NCBI RefSeq assembly: GCF_051201035.1
Contig: NZ_JBPODR010000026.1
Coordinates: forward strand, 1-31,917
Length of the DNA stretch: 31,917 bases
DNA from: Thermoanaerobacterium thermosulfurigenes
Lineage (GTDB): Bacteria; Bacillota; Thermoanaerobacteria; Thermoanaerobacterales; Thermoanaerobacteraceae
Direction: 5' to 3'
A program made the translations under genes and the position numbers. This document shows positions 9,217 to 18,435 of the stretch, in pieces. Position 1 is the stretch's first letter. Every line of letters begins with the position of its first letter. The notes below the pieces were generated by a model. The model made no database searches. It was not told where the DNA came from and saw nothing but the letters and a program-made list of their open reading frames with translations.

Positions 9217-10377
9217 TTACTTAATATCTCTTCCAAATGTTATGCGTTCGTCATTGAAATTTTCTACAAACGTTTTTTTCTTATAAAAATGAGGCACTCT
9301 TGCCATTATGCCATTTACTGTGTAGAATGGATCATCTTTCTCAAGTGGCAATTTGACAGCTTCTTTTGTTGTAGCTGCTTTGTATATAGCAGTTATAAGC
9401 TCTATGGCATTTCTTCCGTCGATACCACTTACCAAGATTTCATTACTTGATTCTAACGCTTTTAATACATCGTCAATCTGTGGAGTGTGCCCTGTGTACT
9501 TTGTTTCTTCCAAGCTGTCATAGTATTCCTGTATTTTCTTTTCCAATTCTTCGTCTTCTCCAGATGGGAAACCATTGCTGGACGCTGTTGACGCATATAC
9601 TTTCCATGGCACTGATATCCTGGCCTTTTTCCCTTGAAGCACAATTTGTTGTTCTTCTCCATGGTGCACGACTGAACTGGTTATCTGAGCCGACGCACCA
9701 TTTTTATACTTTAGTATGGCTATTGATATGTCTTCAACTTCTGCGTTGTCATGTGCAACATTGCTCATTACAGCCTGTACTTCTTCGGGCATACCCAAAA
9801 GCCATATAAGCATGTCTATATGATGTATTGCATGATTTAATGTGCAACCACCACCTTCTTTTTCCCATGTACCTCTCCACCATAGGTCGTAGTACGAATG
9901 ACCTCTCCACCAAAATGAGTCAACTTGTGCATGTACTATATCACCTGCTAAACCTGACTCTACGATCTTTTTTAGTTTCATGAACTGAGTCCTGAAGCGA
10001 TTCTGCGCTATTACTGAAAGAATCTTTTTGTTTTTCTTTGAGGCTTCAATCATCCTGTCACACTCTTCTAACGATGATGCCATCGGTTTTTCTACGATTA
10101 CATGTTTCCCTGAATTTAAACTTTCTACGGCTATGTCAGCATGTGTATATGGTGGCGTGCATATGTCCACCAGATCAATATCTTCTCTTTTCAATATTTC
10201 TCTGTAATCACTGTACAAAGTGGCATCTTCTAAGCCAAACCGCTTCTTTTTTTCATAAGCCTTGTCCTCGTAGATATCAGCTATAGCGACGACCTTGCAC
10301 CTGTCTTTAAACTCCAAAAAGCCTTGTATGTGGGCAGATGAAATATTACCTGCCCCAATTATGGCTATATTAATCAT
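9217..10377 (-). CDS. Gfo/Idh/MocA family NAD(P)-dependent oxidoreductase
   Basis: A 386-residue oxidoreductase with a canonical dinucleotide motif at its start (IAIIGAGNISSAHIQGF) and the family EKP at about residue 95 (HVIVEKPMASS). The segment GCTLNHAIHHIDMLIWL supplies the usual histidine of the catalytic region. I chose the ATG at 10,377 because GGAGG lies about nine bases upstream; an in-frame TTG eight codons earlier has no ribosome site. It is only distantly similar to the next gene, so the two are not a recent duplication. Physiological substrate unknown. Confidence 0.85.
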   Translation of the reverse strand: MINIAIIGAGNISSAHIQGFLEFKDRCKVVAIADIYEDKAYEKKKRFGLEDATLYSDYREILKREDIDLVDICTPPYTHADIAVESLNSGKHVIVEKPMASSLEECDRMIEASKKNKKILSVIAQNRFRTQFMKLKKIVESGLAGDIVHAQVDSFWWRGHSYYDLWWRGTWEKEGGGCTLNHAIHHIDMLIWLLGMPEEVQAVMSNVAHDNAEVEDISIAILKYKNGASAQITSSVVHHGEEQQIVLQGKKARISVPWKVYASTASSNGFPSGEDEELEKKIQEYYDSLEETKYTGHTPQIDDVLKALESSNEILVSGIDGRNAIELITAIYKAATTKEAVKLPLEKDDPFYTVNGIMARVPHFYKKKTFVENFNDERITFGRDIK

Positions 10378-10466
10378 ACTAAACTTCCTCCAATCAATCA
10401 ACTAAGTTATTAATCTAAATTTTTCGATTTTTACTGTATTTCTACATCAATCTCTCCCTGAGACAG

Positions 10467-12539
10467 CTATTCATAAATTTTCCTTCCATGTTCATCTTTT
10501 ATGCCAGTCTTCCTGTAAAAATAAGTATTTACAACATCTCTCCACTCTTTAGCGTCAACTACCTGTATGTCAAACCTCTCTAACACTGCTTTATACGTCT
10601 CATCATCTATCTTGCCTTTCAACTTTATCCAAGCTTCTCTCATTTTTTCTGCACGCTCTACACCTTCAAAATGTGTATCGTATATGTGTTGGATAACTGT
10701 CTTACCTGATTTTAGCTTGTGACTGTACGGTACATGGTGGAAAAATAGCAAAAACTCATCAGGACATGTATCTATATTTTCGTACATCTTTGCAACAGGC
10801 TCTTTGTACTGCGCCGTATAACCTGTACCTGTTTCTACAGTCCTATCGACGCCTATCCCCTTAAAATCTGCGTAGTGATACGTACCCCAATGGGAATATT
10901 CATAGCCATCAATATTAGGGCCGTAATGATGACCTGGGTTTACCATCCATCCTATTCCAAGAGGACTTGTGTACTCTTCGTATATCTCTCTCGATTCTAA
11001 AAGCATCGGTACGACTGTATTCAAAACATCCTCATCACATCCAAATGTAAGCCTCACCCATTCCTCAGCAATCTCTCTTGATGAAAAATCCGGATTCCAA
11101 GCAAGCCTCCCAAAGCCATAAAGATTCGATTGTGCAAGTGGATGTCCTGTCCATGACGCACTATCACCTATGTTCGCTACACCAACAATTCCACCGTGCT
11201 TTGAGCCAAACAGACTGCCGTTTACAACTTTCTTTACAAACGAACCTTCTCCTTTTGCAAATGTATCAAAGTCTAAAGCTTCCTTCCAAAGTGGCACAAG
11301 GTAACATAAATGTTTCTGTTGTCCTGTATACTCTTGAGTAATCTGAAACTCCATAAAAACATTTGTCTTTTCCATTGCACCAAACAATGGTGTAATCGGT
11401 TCTCTAATCTGAAAATCCATCGGTCCATTTTTAACTTGCAAAACCACATTATCCATAAATTTCCCATCTAATGGCTTGAAATTGTCATAGGCAGCTTTCG
11501 CTCTATCTGTAGAACGGTCTCTCCAGTCTACCATGCAGTTATATACAAAAGTCCTCCAAATAACAATGCCGCCATATGGCTTTAATGCCTCAGCCAACAT
11601 ATTTGCACCATCTGCATGATTGCGGCCGTATGTGAATGGTCCAGGTCTAAACTCTGAATCTGCTTTTACTAAAAACCCACCGAAGTCAGGAATGTAACTG
11701 TATATTTTTGATGCTACATCCTTCCACCACTTCTTAACTTCATCGTTAAGCGGGTCTGCAGTAGAAAGACCACCTATTTCAACTGGGGATGCAAAATTTA
11801 TGCTTAGATATGTCTTTATGCCGTAACCTCTAAAGACATCTGCTACCTTCGCCACATCAGGCAAAAATTCATCTGTAATAAGCTTAGTTTCTTGCTCATG
11901 CACGTTGACATTATTTATTACGACTCCATTTACCGCAATGGATGCAAGCAACCTTGCATAATCTTTTATCCTCGAGAGATCTTGGACTATGCGATTATCT
12001 TTAAAGAAGATAGATTTTCCTGCATACCCTCTTTCAATATTGCCATCCATGTTGTCCCAGTGATCCAGTATCCTGAAATCATTTTGAGGATTATCAATGC
12101 ACAATGCATCTTCCAGACTTTTACCGCTAAATATACATCTTATGAGGTGAAAAACACCATATAGTACACCTTTTTCACTCCCACCTATTACTGTTAATAC
12201 TTTTCGATTATTTTTTTCAAATGTTTTTAGGGCGAATCCTTCACTTTGAAGTCCATCATCTAAATCAATATCAAATCCTTCTGCCTTAAAATCATCTAGA
12301 GTGCCTACAAAAATGCAATTTGACTTTGGCATATTTTCGATTATTTCTATGTCTACATCTTTAATATTCGATAAAGCTTTTTTAAGCTCATCGACAGCAT
12401 TATTTATAATTCTATCATTGCTTTTAACAACAATATATTTAAAATAGTCCTTATACCCATCAAATACTTTATCATCACAAAGATTATACTTTAGCCAACA
12501 ATCATACATGGTACCAACAAATTTCTTATCGCTAATCAT
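10467..12539 (-). CDS. aguA: alpha-glucuronidase, glycoside hydrolase family 67
   Basis: A 690-residue inverting enzyme that removes glucuronic or 4-O-methylglucuronic acid from the non-reducing end of aldouronic acids. Counting from the ATG at 12,539, the acid is Glu296 (KADSEFRPGP) and the two base carboxylates are Asp375 (NGPMDFQIREP) and Glu403 (FQITQEYTGQQ). The spacings of 79 and 28 residues equal those of Geobacillus AguA (285/364/392). A GTG five codons upstream is in frame, but GGAGAG lies between it and the ATG at the right distance for the ATG. There is no signal peptide, so it works on imported oligosaccharides. A stem-loop and a possible internal promoter separate it from the binding-protein gene. 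Confidence 0.95.
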   Translation of the reverse strand: MISDKKFVGTMYDCWLKYNLCDDKVFDGYKDYFKYIVVKSNDRIINNAVDELKKALSNIKDVDIEIIENMPKSNCIFVGTLDDFKAEGFDIDLDDGLQSEGFALKTFEKNNRKVLTVIGGSEKGVLYGVFHLIRCIFSGKSLEDALCIDNPQNDFRILDHWDNMDGNIERGYAGKSIFFKDNRIVQDLSRIKDYARLLASIAVNGVVINNVNVHEQETKLITDEFLPDVAKVADVFRGYGIKTYLSINFASPVEIGGLSTADPLNDEVKKWWKDVASKIYSYIPDFGGFLVKADSEFRPGPFTYGRNHADGANMLAEALKPYGGIVIWRTFVYNCMVDWRDRSTDRAKAAYDNFKPLDGKFMDNVVLQVKNGPMDFQIREPITPLFGAMEKTNVFMEFQITQEYTGQQKHLCYLVPLWKEALDFDTFAKGEGSFVKKVVNGSLFGSKHGGIVGVANIGDSASWTGHPLAQSNLYGFGRLAWNPDFSSREIAEEWVRLTFGCDEDVLNTVVPMLLESREIYEEYTSPLGIGWMVNPGHHYGPNIDGYEYSHWGTYHYADFKGIGVDRTVETGTGYTAQYKEPVAKMYENIDTCPDEFLLFFHHVPYSHKLKSGKTVIQHIYDTHFEGVERAEKMREAWIKLKGKIDDETYKAVLERFDIQVVDAKEWRDVVNTYFYRKTGIKDEHGRKIYE

Positions 12540-12562
12540 AATATCACTCTCCACACGTCAAT

Positions 12563-12591
12563 TATATATAATATGATACCATCATTTTGAA
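12563..12591 (-). promoter_or_regulatory. possible internal promoter before aguA
   Basis: On the minus strand TTCAAA is followed after 17 bp by TATATA, about 24 bp before the aguA start. The spacer includes a small inverted repeat (ATGAT, 3 bp, ATCAT). The -35 match is poor and the DNA is AT-rich, so this could be chance. Confidence 0.25.
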
Positions 12592-12619
12592 CATTTAAGT
12601 AAATTTACCTCACTAACAT

Positions 12620-12655
12620 TTTTCCCTTTGAAGGCATGAGCCATCAAAGGGAAAA
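12620..12655 (-). other. intra-operon RNA stem-loop between binding-protein gene and aguA
   Basis: A 12-bp perfect stem (TTTTCCCTTTGA with TCAAAGGGAAAA) continues past one A-A mismatch into three more pairs, with loop ATGA. In the direction of transcription no U-run follows, so it does not look like a full terminator. Such hairpins after solute-binding-protein genes commonly shield the upstream message from 3' decay and raise binding-protein levels over downstream products. That role here is inference. Confidence 0.6.
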
Positions 12656-12673
12656 TATAATGAACATCATCCA

Positions 12674-14341
12674 TTATTTGTTTTTGCTGCTTTTGTATAC
12701 ATCGTTTGTAAGTTTAACTAATTGATCTACACCTTTAGCATTGACCTGTTGTACATAGCTATCCCAGTCTTTGTCGATAGACGCAACACCTGTTATGAAT
12801 TTAAGCATCATCTGTTCTACATAGTCAGAAATTGGCTGGCTAAGCATATTAGCTTGCTCTCTCTGACTTTCAGTAAACGGCACAGGTGGTGCTACAGGTA
12901 AAAACTTTCTTTGAGTATTGACTTGATTTTCAAAATTTGCTACTTCTGGTGTCATCATTGATTCAGCAAGATCTTTTGGTCCACCATACATCAAGCAGAA
13001 CACACCGCCAGAGAAGCCGTAATCCTTCTGCAAGTTCTTTGTACCACTTGGATTTAGGTTCATGTAATTTACATCAGGCATAAGCTGGAACTTGCCATTG
13101 ACTTTTTGATACGTTACGCCTTCAACGCCCCACTTTGTAAGCGTCTCACCTGCTTCACTGTACCACAACCAGTCTACAAACTTAAGAAGTTGTGGGAAGT
13201 TTGGATCGTCTTTTGCTTTTGATGATATCATTATACCATTCTCAAGGCGGTTGCCTGCAATAACTCCACCTTTTGGTCCTGCCAATGGTAAAATCTGTGT
13301 CACTTTAAAGTTACCTTTTCCTAATGTCTGATTCATCTGACTGATCATATTCTGAATTTCCTGCGTATTTGTCATGATAACAAATGACTTACCTGTTACA
13401 AATTTCTGTTTTGCTTGATCGTCTGTCTGAGTGAAGCTGGCTGGATCAAGAAGGCCCTCTTTTACAAGTCTATTAAAATATGTCAACATATCTTTGTATT
13501 CTTGTGATGTTGGATAGAATTCCCAATCATCTTTTGCGCTATTGTACAAAACAGTTGAGGTTTGAGTCCAATCAAATAATCCATCGCTTCCTGCAATCGG
13601 CACACCAAATGTCGGCAGTGCTTCACCTATCAAAGCTTTTCCTTGCCATCTATCTGACAATGGATATGTGTTCGGATATATCTCTTTTAATTTTTTCAAA
13701 GCTGATTCTAATTCATCCCATGTATTTGGAATCGGTATATTGTTTTTCTCAAATATATCTTGTCTAATAGCAAGAGAATATTGTATTGAATAAGTTTGAT
13801 GCAACATTGGCAAAACGTAGAACTTTCCATCGGCTTGCTTTAATGAATTGATGTCATTTTGTAGTCCCCACTCTTTTACTTCTCTTGAGAAATTAGGCAT
13901 TTGATTTATATAGTCGCTTATAGGAAGTATAGCACCTGATGAAACAAATGGTATTTCTTGTCCTGGATATGTCTTTGGTATTATCTCTGGCGCTTGGCCT
14001 GAGCTAATAAGAAGGCTTCTCTTTTGAGCATAATCGCTCATTGGAACTATAGTAAGCTTAAGCGTGACATTAGTAGCATCTTTTATGGCTTTCCACAATA
14101 ACCAGTCTGATTTGTATGGATAATTTGGGTGATCGCTATACAACATTGTAAATTCCAATGGCTTATCTGATTTAAAATGTAAATTTTGTGGATCGTTATT
14201 GTTTGTGGCAGTCTGAGTTTGTTTGCTTGTATTGTTGCTGCTGGATGAAGAATTTTTATTTCCGCAGCCTGATAGCAAAACACCTACAACCAAAACCACA
14301 ACTATCAAAAACGACAACAATCTTTTTGCGCTTTTACTCAT
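12674..14341 (-). CDS. ABC transporter solute-binding lipoprotein for uronide oligosaccharides
   Basis: A 555-residue extracytoplasmic binding protein anchored by lipid. The signal peptide (MSKSAKRLLSFLIVVVLV onward) ends in the lipobox LLSGC, with acylated Cys26. A Ser/Asn/Thr-rich linker (about 27-50) precedes the family 1 binding fold. Its length and its pairing with LplB- and YtcP-like permeases match the LplA/YtcQ group and the aldotetraouronic-acid transporter (AguEFG) of Geobacillus. The ligand is probably a glucuronoyl xylo-oligosaccharide, inferred from aguA next door. AGAGGAGG precedes the ATG. Between the permease stop and this start are 136 bp with no recognisable gene other than a 22-codon mini-ORF with a loose ribosome site. 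Confidence 0.88.
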   Translation of the reverse strand: MSKSAKRLLSFLIVVVLVVGVLLSGCGNKNSSSSSNNTSKQTQTATNNNDPQNLHFKSDKPLEFTMLYSDHPNYPYKSDWLLWKAIKDATNVTLKLTIVPMSDYAQKRSLLISSGQAPEIIPKTYPGQEIPFVSSGAILPISDYINQMPNFSREVKEWGLQNDINSLKQADGKFYVLPMLHQTYSIQYSLAIRQDIFEKNNIPIPNTWDELESALKKLKEIYPNTYPLSDRWQGKALIGEALPTFGVPIAGSDGLFDWTQTSTVLYNSAKDDWEFYPTSQEYKDMLTYFNRLVKEGLLDPASFTQTDDQAKQKFVTGKSFVIMTNTQEIQNMISQMNQTLGKGNFKVTQILPLAGPKGGVIAGNRLENGIMISSKAKDDPNFPQLLKFVDWLWYSEAGETLTKWGVEGVTYQKVNGKFQLMPDVNYMNLNPSGTKNLQKDYGFSGGVFCLMYGGPKDLAESMMTPEVANFENQVNTQRKFLPVAPPVPFTESQREQANMLSQPISDYVEQMMLKFITGVASIDKDWDSYVQQVNAKGVDQLVKLTNDVYKSSKNK

Positions 14342-14477
14342 ATAAAATATCCTCCTCTTAATTAAATCAAAAGCTTATAATTATAAAGATTTATTTTTTT
14401 TGTTACCACCACCTCCTTAAAAATCATCTCAGATAGTCCCTCCTTTTTATTGAATTTAATAATAATTAATGGTGCCT

Positions 14478-15350
14478 TTAGCCTTTTAATGAGCCAATCA
14501 TGACTCCTTGAACAAAGTACTTTTGTATAAATGGATATACCATCATTATAGGTATTGAAGTCAATATAACGCTGGCTGATTTTAAAGTCGCAGATATTTG
14601 AGCCAATTCGCTTTGGTCAGATGTGCTGCTAACTGCCGTCTGCTGTGCACCTGCTAAAATATTTCTCAAGTACAATGCGACAGGAAATTTTGAGCTGTCA
14701 TCAAGATATATAAATGGTCCAAACCAGTTGTTCCACACACCTACTGCGTAGAAAAGTGCCATAACGTACATTATAGGCTTTGAAAGTGGAAGAATTATTT
14801 TAAGAAGTATACCGTATGTGCTCATCCCATCCACTTCTGCAGCTTCCTCTAATTCTGCCGGTATTCCTTCGAAGAAAGTCTTCATGACCATTACGTTAAA
14901 TGTGCTGACCGCTCCTGGAAGCACAACGCCCCATATAGTGTTTCTCATGCCTAAAGCGTTTACTAAAAGATAAGTCGGTATCAATCCACCGCTGAAAAAC
15001 ATAGTAAATACTACAAAGCCTAAAATGATTCCTCTTCCTTTTAACCGCTTCTTTGACAGTGGATACGCCAAAAGCGTAGACAGAAACAGTGAAACAAGGG
15101 TGCCTACAATCGTATAAATAATCGTATTCTTATAGCTGGTCCAGAATTCTTTCTCTGCTAAAAGAACTTGATATGTCTTAAATGTAAGGCCTTTTGGGTA
15201 CAATGATACCAATCCTGCATATACATACTTCTCACCACTTAGAGATATGCTTAAAAGATACCAGAAAGGATATAGTGTGACTAATATAACTAAAATCATT
15301 ATTATAGTGTTAAAAACCTTAAATACTTTGTATTGTTTCGATTCTTTCAT
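14478..15350 (-). CDS. ABC sugar permease, MalG/AraQ type
   Basis: A 290-residue inner-membrane permease with six predicted spans, beginning near residues 12-30. The cytoplasmic EAA loop that docks the ATPase reads EEAAEVDGMSTYGILLKIIL (about 165-184). Its closest general type is the YtcP/LplC permease. It follows the LplB-like permease by 15 bp. No ATPase gene occurs anywhere in the cluster, so the transporter must use a shared MsmK-type ATPase encoded elsewhere, as is usual for this class in Firmicutes. Confidence 0.9.
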   Translation of the reverse strand: MKESKQYKVFKVFNTIIMILVILVTLYPFWYLLSISLSGEKYVYAGLVSLYPKGLTFKTYQVLLAEKEFWTSYKNTIIYTIVGTLVSLFLSTLLAYPLSKKRLKGRGIILGFVVFTMFFSGGLIPTYLLVNALGMRNTIWGVVLPGAVSTFNVMVMKTFFEGIPAELEEAAEVDGMSTYGILLKIILPLSKPIMYVMALFYAVGVWNNWFGPFIYLDDSSKFPVALYLRNILAGAQQTAVSSTSDQSELAQISATLKSASVILTSIPIMMVYPFIQKYFVQGVMIGSLKG

Positions 15351-15365
15351 TTATCATCACTTCCC

Positions 15366-16337
15366 TTACCATAGACTGGATTCTGTGAATTTTCTTGACA
15401 AGTAGTTTGCAGTGTAAACCAATGTAAGACCTATCACTGCTTCAAACATTCCTATTGCAGCGGCATAGCTAAAGTTATTTGATACAAGTCCCATTCTGTA
15501 TAGATACGTCGATATGACATCTGCTGTAGAATACGTCAGAGGATTATACAGCAACAAAATCTTTTCAAATCCTACTGACAAAAGTCCGCCAATGTTTAGT
15601 ATCAAAAGTATCATTATCGTAGGCAATATACCTGGAATAGTCACATATATTGTCTGCTGCCATCTGCTGGCACCATCTATTATAGCCGCCTCGTACAATT
15701 CCGGGTTGATATTTGTCAGCGCTGCAAGGTACAGTATAGCGCCCCATCCCATGCCTTGCCAAATACCTGATACAATGTATATAGTCCTAAACCACTGCGG
15801 TTCTGCTAAAAAGTTGATAGTATGACCAGTGTAATGCTTCAAAATCATATTTATAACGCCTGACGATGGATCAAGTATCTGCATTATCATATCTGCCACA
15901 ACAACCGTCGATATGAAGTATGGCAAATATGATACTGTCTGCGTAAACCTTTTAAACCACGTGCTTTTGATCTCATTCAAAAGCAAAGCAAAGATTATTG
16001 GAAATGGAAAGCTTATTACCAAATACTCCACACTTAAAATTATCGTATTTCTAAAAACCTGCCAAAACGATGGGTCATGTATAAACATGTCAAAGTATCT
16101 AAGTCCAACCCATTCTGTACCATACACCGGCCCACCAGGGACAAATCTTCTAAAAGCGATGATATTGCCGTACATAGGCACATATCTAAATATGATGTAA
16201 TATGCTATAGGTAGTATAAGTAGACTATATAATTGCCAGTCTTTCTTAATAGCTTTTAACGTCTTCTTAAAATCCCTATTTTTCCCTTGTTTAGCCTCCT
16301 TTTTACTCCCACCTTTATTAACCAATGCAGAATCCAT
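15366..16337 (-). CDS. ABC sugar permease, LplB type
   Basis: A 323-residue permease, the partner of the MalG-type permease that follows. After a basic N-terminal tail (about 1-35) come six predicted membrane spans starting at LYSLLILPIAYYIIF. The EAA loop reads YEAAIIDGASRWQQTIYVTI. I chose the ATG at 16,337 because AAAGGAG lies about nine bases upstream. The frame is open 30 codons further, but that extension is Lys/Ile-rich with no ribosome site. The 107 bp up to uxuA contain a perfect TTGACA on the minus strand without a convincing -10, so a separate promoter is possible but not shown. Confidence 0.9.
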   Translation of the reverse strand: MDSALVNKGGSKKEAKQGKNRDFKKTLKAIKKDWQLYSLLILPIAYYIIFRYVPMYGNIIAFRRFVPGGPVYGTEWVGLRYFDMFIHDPSFWQVFRNTIILSVEYLVISFPFPIIFALLLNEIKSTWFKRFTQTVSYLPYFISTVVVADMIMQILDPSSGVINMILKHYTGHTINFLAEPQWFRTIYIVSGIWQGMGWGAILYLAALTNINPELYEAAIIDGASRWQQTIYVTIPGILPTIMILLILNIGGLLSVGFEKILLLYNPLTYSTADVISTYLYRMGLVSNNFSYAAAIGMFEAVIGLTLVYTANYLSRKFTESSLW

Positions 16338-16444
16338 ATGCTTTTTCTCCTTTCCCAGTAAAACAGAAATTACTTTGAATTTGATTTTTAATACTGTCAA
16401 CTGTTTTCTTATAATAGTTTCTTTCAATTGAAGTAAAGCAATCT

Positions 16445-17521
16445 TTATTGATGAGACATCTTATCTATTGCTTCCCAAAGCCCATTCAAATATGTCACAC
16501 CTAAGGCCCTGTCATAAAGTCCATATCCTGGTCTTGCTTTCTCATCCCATATCATCCTTCCATGGTCCGGCCTTATATATCCTTCAAAACCTATATCATA
16601 ATAGGCTTTCATGATTTCAAACATATCAAACGACCCTTCGCTTGATAAATGCGCTGATTCGTAAAACTTTTTCTCGCCTATAAACTTTATATTTCTTACG
16701 TGACCAAAATGGATTCTTCCCATTTTGCCAAAATGCCTTATAAGCTCTGGTATATTGTTTTCGGGGTTTGAACCTAAAGAGCCACTGCAAAGCGTCAATC
16801 CATTGTAAGGACTGTCTACAATGTTTACAATCCTTTCAAGATTTTCTTTACAAGTGACTATCCTTGGCAGTCCAAATAATGACCATGGCGGATCATCTGG
16901 ATGTATAGCCATCTTTACATCGTATTCTTCACATGTTGGTATTACATTCTCCAAGAAGTACTTAAGATTTTCAAATAATTTTTCCTCATCCACATCCTTA
17001 TACATATCAAACAGCATTCTTAATTCTTTTAAGCGGTCAAGTTCCCATCCCGGAAGTATAAAGCCATTTGAGCCATTGTCCATGTCTTCAATAAGCTTCA
17101 GCGGATCTTTTCCTTTTAACATATCTTCATCGTATGACATTACATATGATCCATCAGGTAATTTTTCATTCAAATTTGTGCGTATCCAGTCGAAAACAGG
17201 CATGAAGTTGTAGCATACGACTTTTATCCCTAATTTGCCAAGATTTTTTATTGTCTCCTTGTAATTTTCAATGTATCTATCTCTCGTTGGTAATCCTAGC
17301 TTAATGTCTTCGTGAACATTTACACTCTCTATCACCTCCAGTTTAAGGCCGTAGGACTCCACTTTTGTCTTTAATTCAAGAATTTTTTCAATAGGCCAAA
17401 CTTCTCCTACCGGCACATCGTATAAAGCACCTACAATTCCATAGACACCTGGTATTTGGCGAATTTGCTGAAGTGTTACACTGTCATCTTTCTCGCCAAA
17501 CCATCTAAAAGTCATTTTCAT
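16445..17521 (-). CDS. uxuA: mannonate dehydratase
   Basis: UxuA dehydrates D-mannonate to 2-keto-3-deoxy-D-gluconate in the cytoplasm, a late step of glucuronate breakdown. The protein has 358 residues, the family length, and opens with the characteristic MKMTFRWFGEKDDSVTLQQI. Conserved metal-site segments are visible, including MAIHPDDPPWSLFGLPRI and IRPDHGRMIWDE. GGGAG precedes the ATG. Its place between the GntR regulator and the transporter ties the cluster to uronic acid. The upstream steps, uronate isomerase (UxaC) and fructuronate reductase (UxuB), are not in the window. Confidence 0.93.
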   Translation of the reverse strand: MKMTFRWFGEKDDSVTLQQIRQIPGVYGIVGALYDVPVGEVWPIEKILELKTKVESYGLKLEVIESVNVHEDIKLGLPTRDRYIENYKETIKNLGKLGIKVVCYNFMPVFDWIRTNLNEKLPDGSYVMSYDEDMLKGKDPLKLIEDMDNGSNGFILPGWELDRLKELRMLFDMYKDVDEEKLFENLKYFLENVIPTCEEYDVKMAIHPDDPPWSLFGLPRIVTCKENLERIVNIVDSPYNGLTLCSGSLGSNPENNIPELIRHFGKMGRIHFGHVRNIKFIGEKKFYESAHLSSEGSFDMFEIMKAYYDIGFEGYIRPDHGRMIWDEKARPGYGLYDRALGVTYLNGLWEAIDKMSHQ

Positions 17522-17562
17522 ATATCTTACTCCCTTATTGTAGATTTTTATTGCAATGTAAT

Positions 17563-18249
17563 TTATTGCTTAAAATACTCTGGATATTTTTCTTTTAAAA
17601 GCACTACATCTCTGTCTATCATCGTCAAGTGTTCACTTATTATCTTTAATCCCTTTTCTTCATCTTTCTCTTTAATAGCACTTACAATATTTTTGTGATC
17701 GCTTATGATAGCGTCCCAATCAGTATCAGACGACAATCTCAGTGTCCTAATCCTGTCATAATCACCGCTTATAAACCTTATGGCAGACCATATCCTATCC
17801 ATTTTGCATCCCCTGTATATAAGCTCATGCATTTCATTGTCTAGGTCGAATATGGTAATATAATTTTCTTTCATGACGCAGAATTCTTGTTGGTTTATAT
17901 TCGCTTCAAGCTGAAACAAGATGTCATCTGGAAATTCTCTACAAGCCTGTCTCACGATTTCTTTTTCAAGATTTACCCTCATGAATTTTGCTTCTTGAGC
18001 ACGCTTTATATCTATCAAAGAAACAAACGTGCCTTTTTGCGGATAGATTTCAATCAATTCTTCATTTGCAAGCCTCGTGAAAGCTTCTCTAATAGGCGTC
18101 CTACTGGTTTCAAATGCATTAGCTATATCATTCTCCGATATAACCTCCCCAGGTTTTAAATTGATGTCGATTATGTTCTTTCTAATCATCCTGTAGATGT
18201 AATCTTTTTTTGACTCATACGTATTGTTTTCCAAAAGTTCCAATCCCAT
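17563..18249 (-). CDS. GntR-family regulator, FadR subfamily
   Basis: A 228-residue regulator and first gene of the minus-strand cluster. The winged helix occupies about residues 10-76 (ISENDIANAFETSRTPIREA, then QKGTFVSLID). An all-helical FCD effector domain follows, with a metal- or ligand-binding His pattern near DLDNEMHELIYRGC. FadR-type regulators in uronate clusters usually act as repressors released by an intermediate such as fructuronate or mannonate; the effector here is unproven. GGGGGATG precedes the ATG. Two near-identical operator-like sites lie in its own leader, which suggests autoregulation of the whole operon. Confidence 0.9.
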   Translation of the reverse strand: MGLELLENNTYESKKDYIYRMIRKNIIDINLKPGEVISENDIANAFETSRTPIREAFTRLANEELIEIYPQKGTFVSLIDIKRAQEAKFMRVNLEKEIVRQACREFPDDILFQLEANINQQEFCVMKENYITIFDLDNEMHELIYRGCKMDRIWSAIRFISGDYDRIRTLRLSSDTDWDAIISDHKNIVSAIKEKDEEKGLKIISEHLTMIDRDVVLLKEKYPEYFKQ

Positions 18250-18281
18250 CGCTTCACATCCCCCATTTTAATGCTTGTATT

Positions 18282-18304
18282 CTTGTATACTAGCATATTA
18301 ATAT
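18282..18304. promoter_or_regulatory. operator-like site, copy 1 (downstream of promoter)
   Basis: The sequence CTTGTATACTAGCATATTAA plus three further bases matches the copy at 18,436-18,458 at 22 of 23 positions. Its core TATACTAGCATA (18,286-18,297) is a 12-bp palindrome with one mismatch. It lies in the untranslated leader of the GntR gene, so a bound protein would act as a roadblock. Confidence 0.6.
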
Positions 18305-18380
18305 TCATATTCTTATATATTCGACATAATTTTTAAAATTCCTTCTTTTTTTATTTGATTTTTCTTATGTTTAAAAATAT

Positions 18381-18411
18381 TTTATAGGGGACATAAAGCG
18401 TAATGAGTCAA
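18381..18411 (-). promoter_or_regulatory. candidate promoter of the gntR-uxuA-agu-xyn operon
   Basis: On the minus strand TTGACT (18,406-18,411) and TATAAA (18,381-18,386) are separated by 19 bp. The hexamers are good but the spacing is longer than ideal. The start point would be near 18,374, giving a leader of about 125 nt. The two operator copies flank this site on either side. Confidence 0.45.
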
Positions 18412-18435
18412 GTAAAAATCACTTTAGTTTTAGAA

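Noticed and set aside
14363..14431. 22-codon mini-ORF before the binding-protein gene
   Set aside because: Its ribosome site is too far from the ATG and the product has no recognisable feature; probably chance in an AT-rich gap.
16338..16444. Perfect TTGACA upstream of the LplB-type permease as a promoter
   Set aside because: No acceptable -10 lies 16-18 bp downstream, so it is not supported as a promoter.
18273..18330. Short repeated TTGTAT/CATATT motifs near operator copy 1 as a third operator
   Set aside because: They share only fragments of the 23-bp element and lack the palindromic core; AT-rich background explains them.
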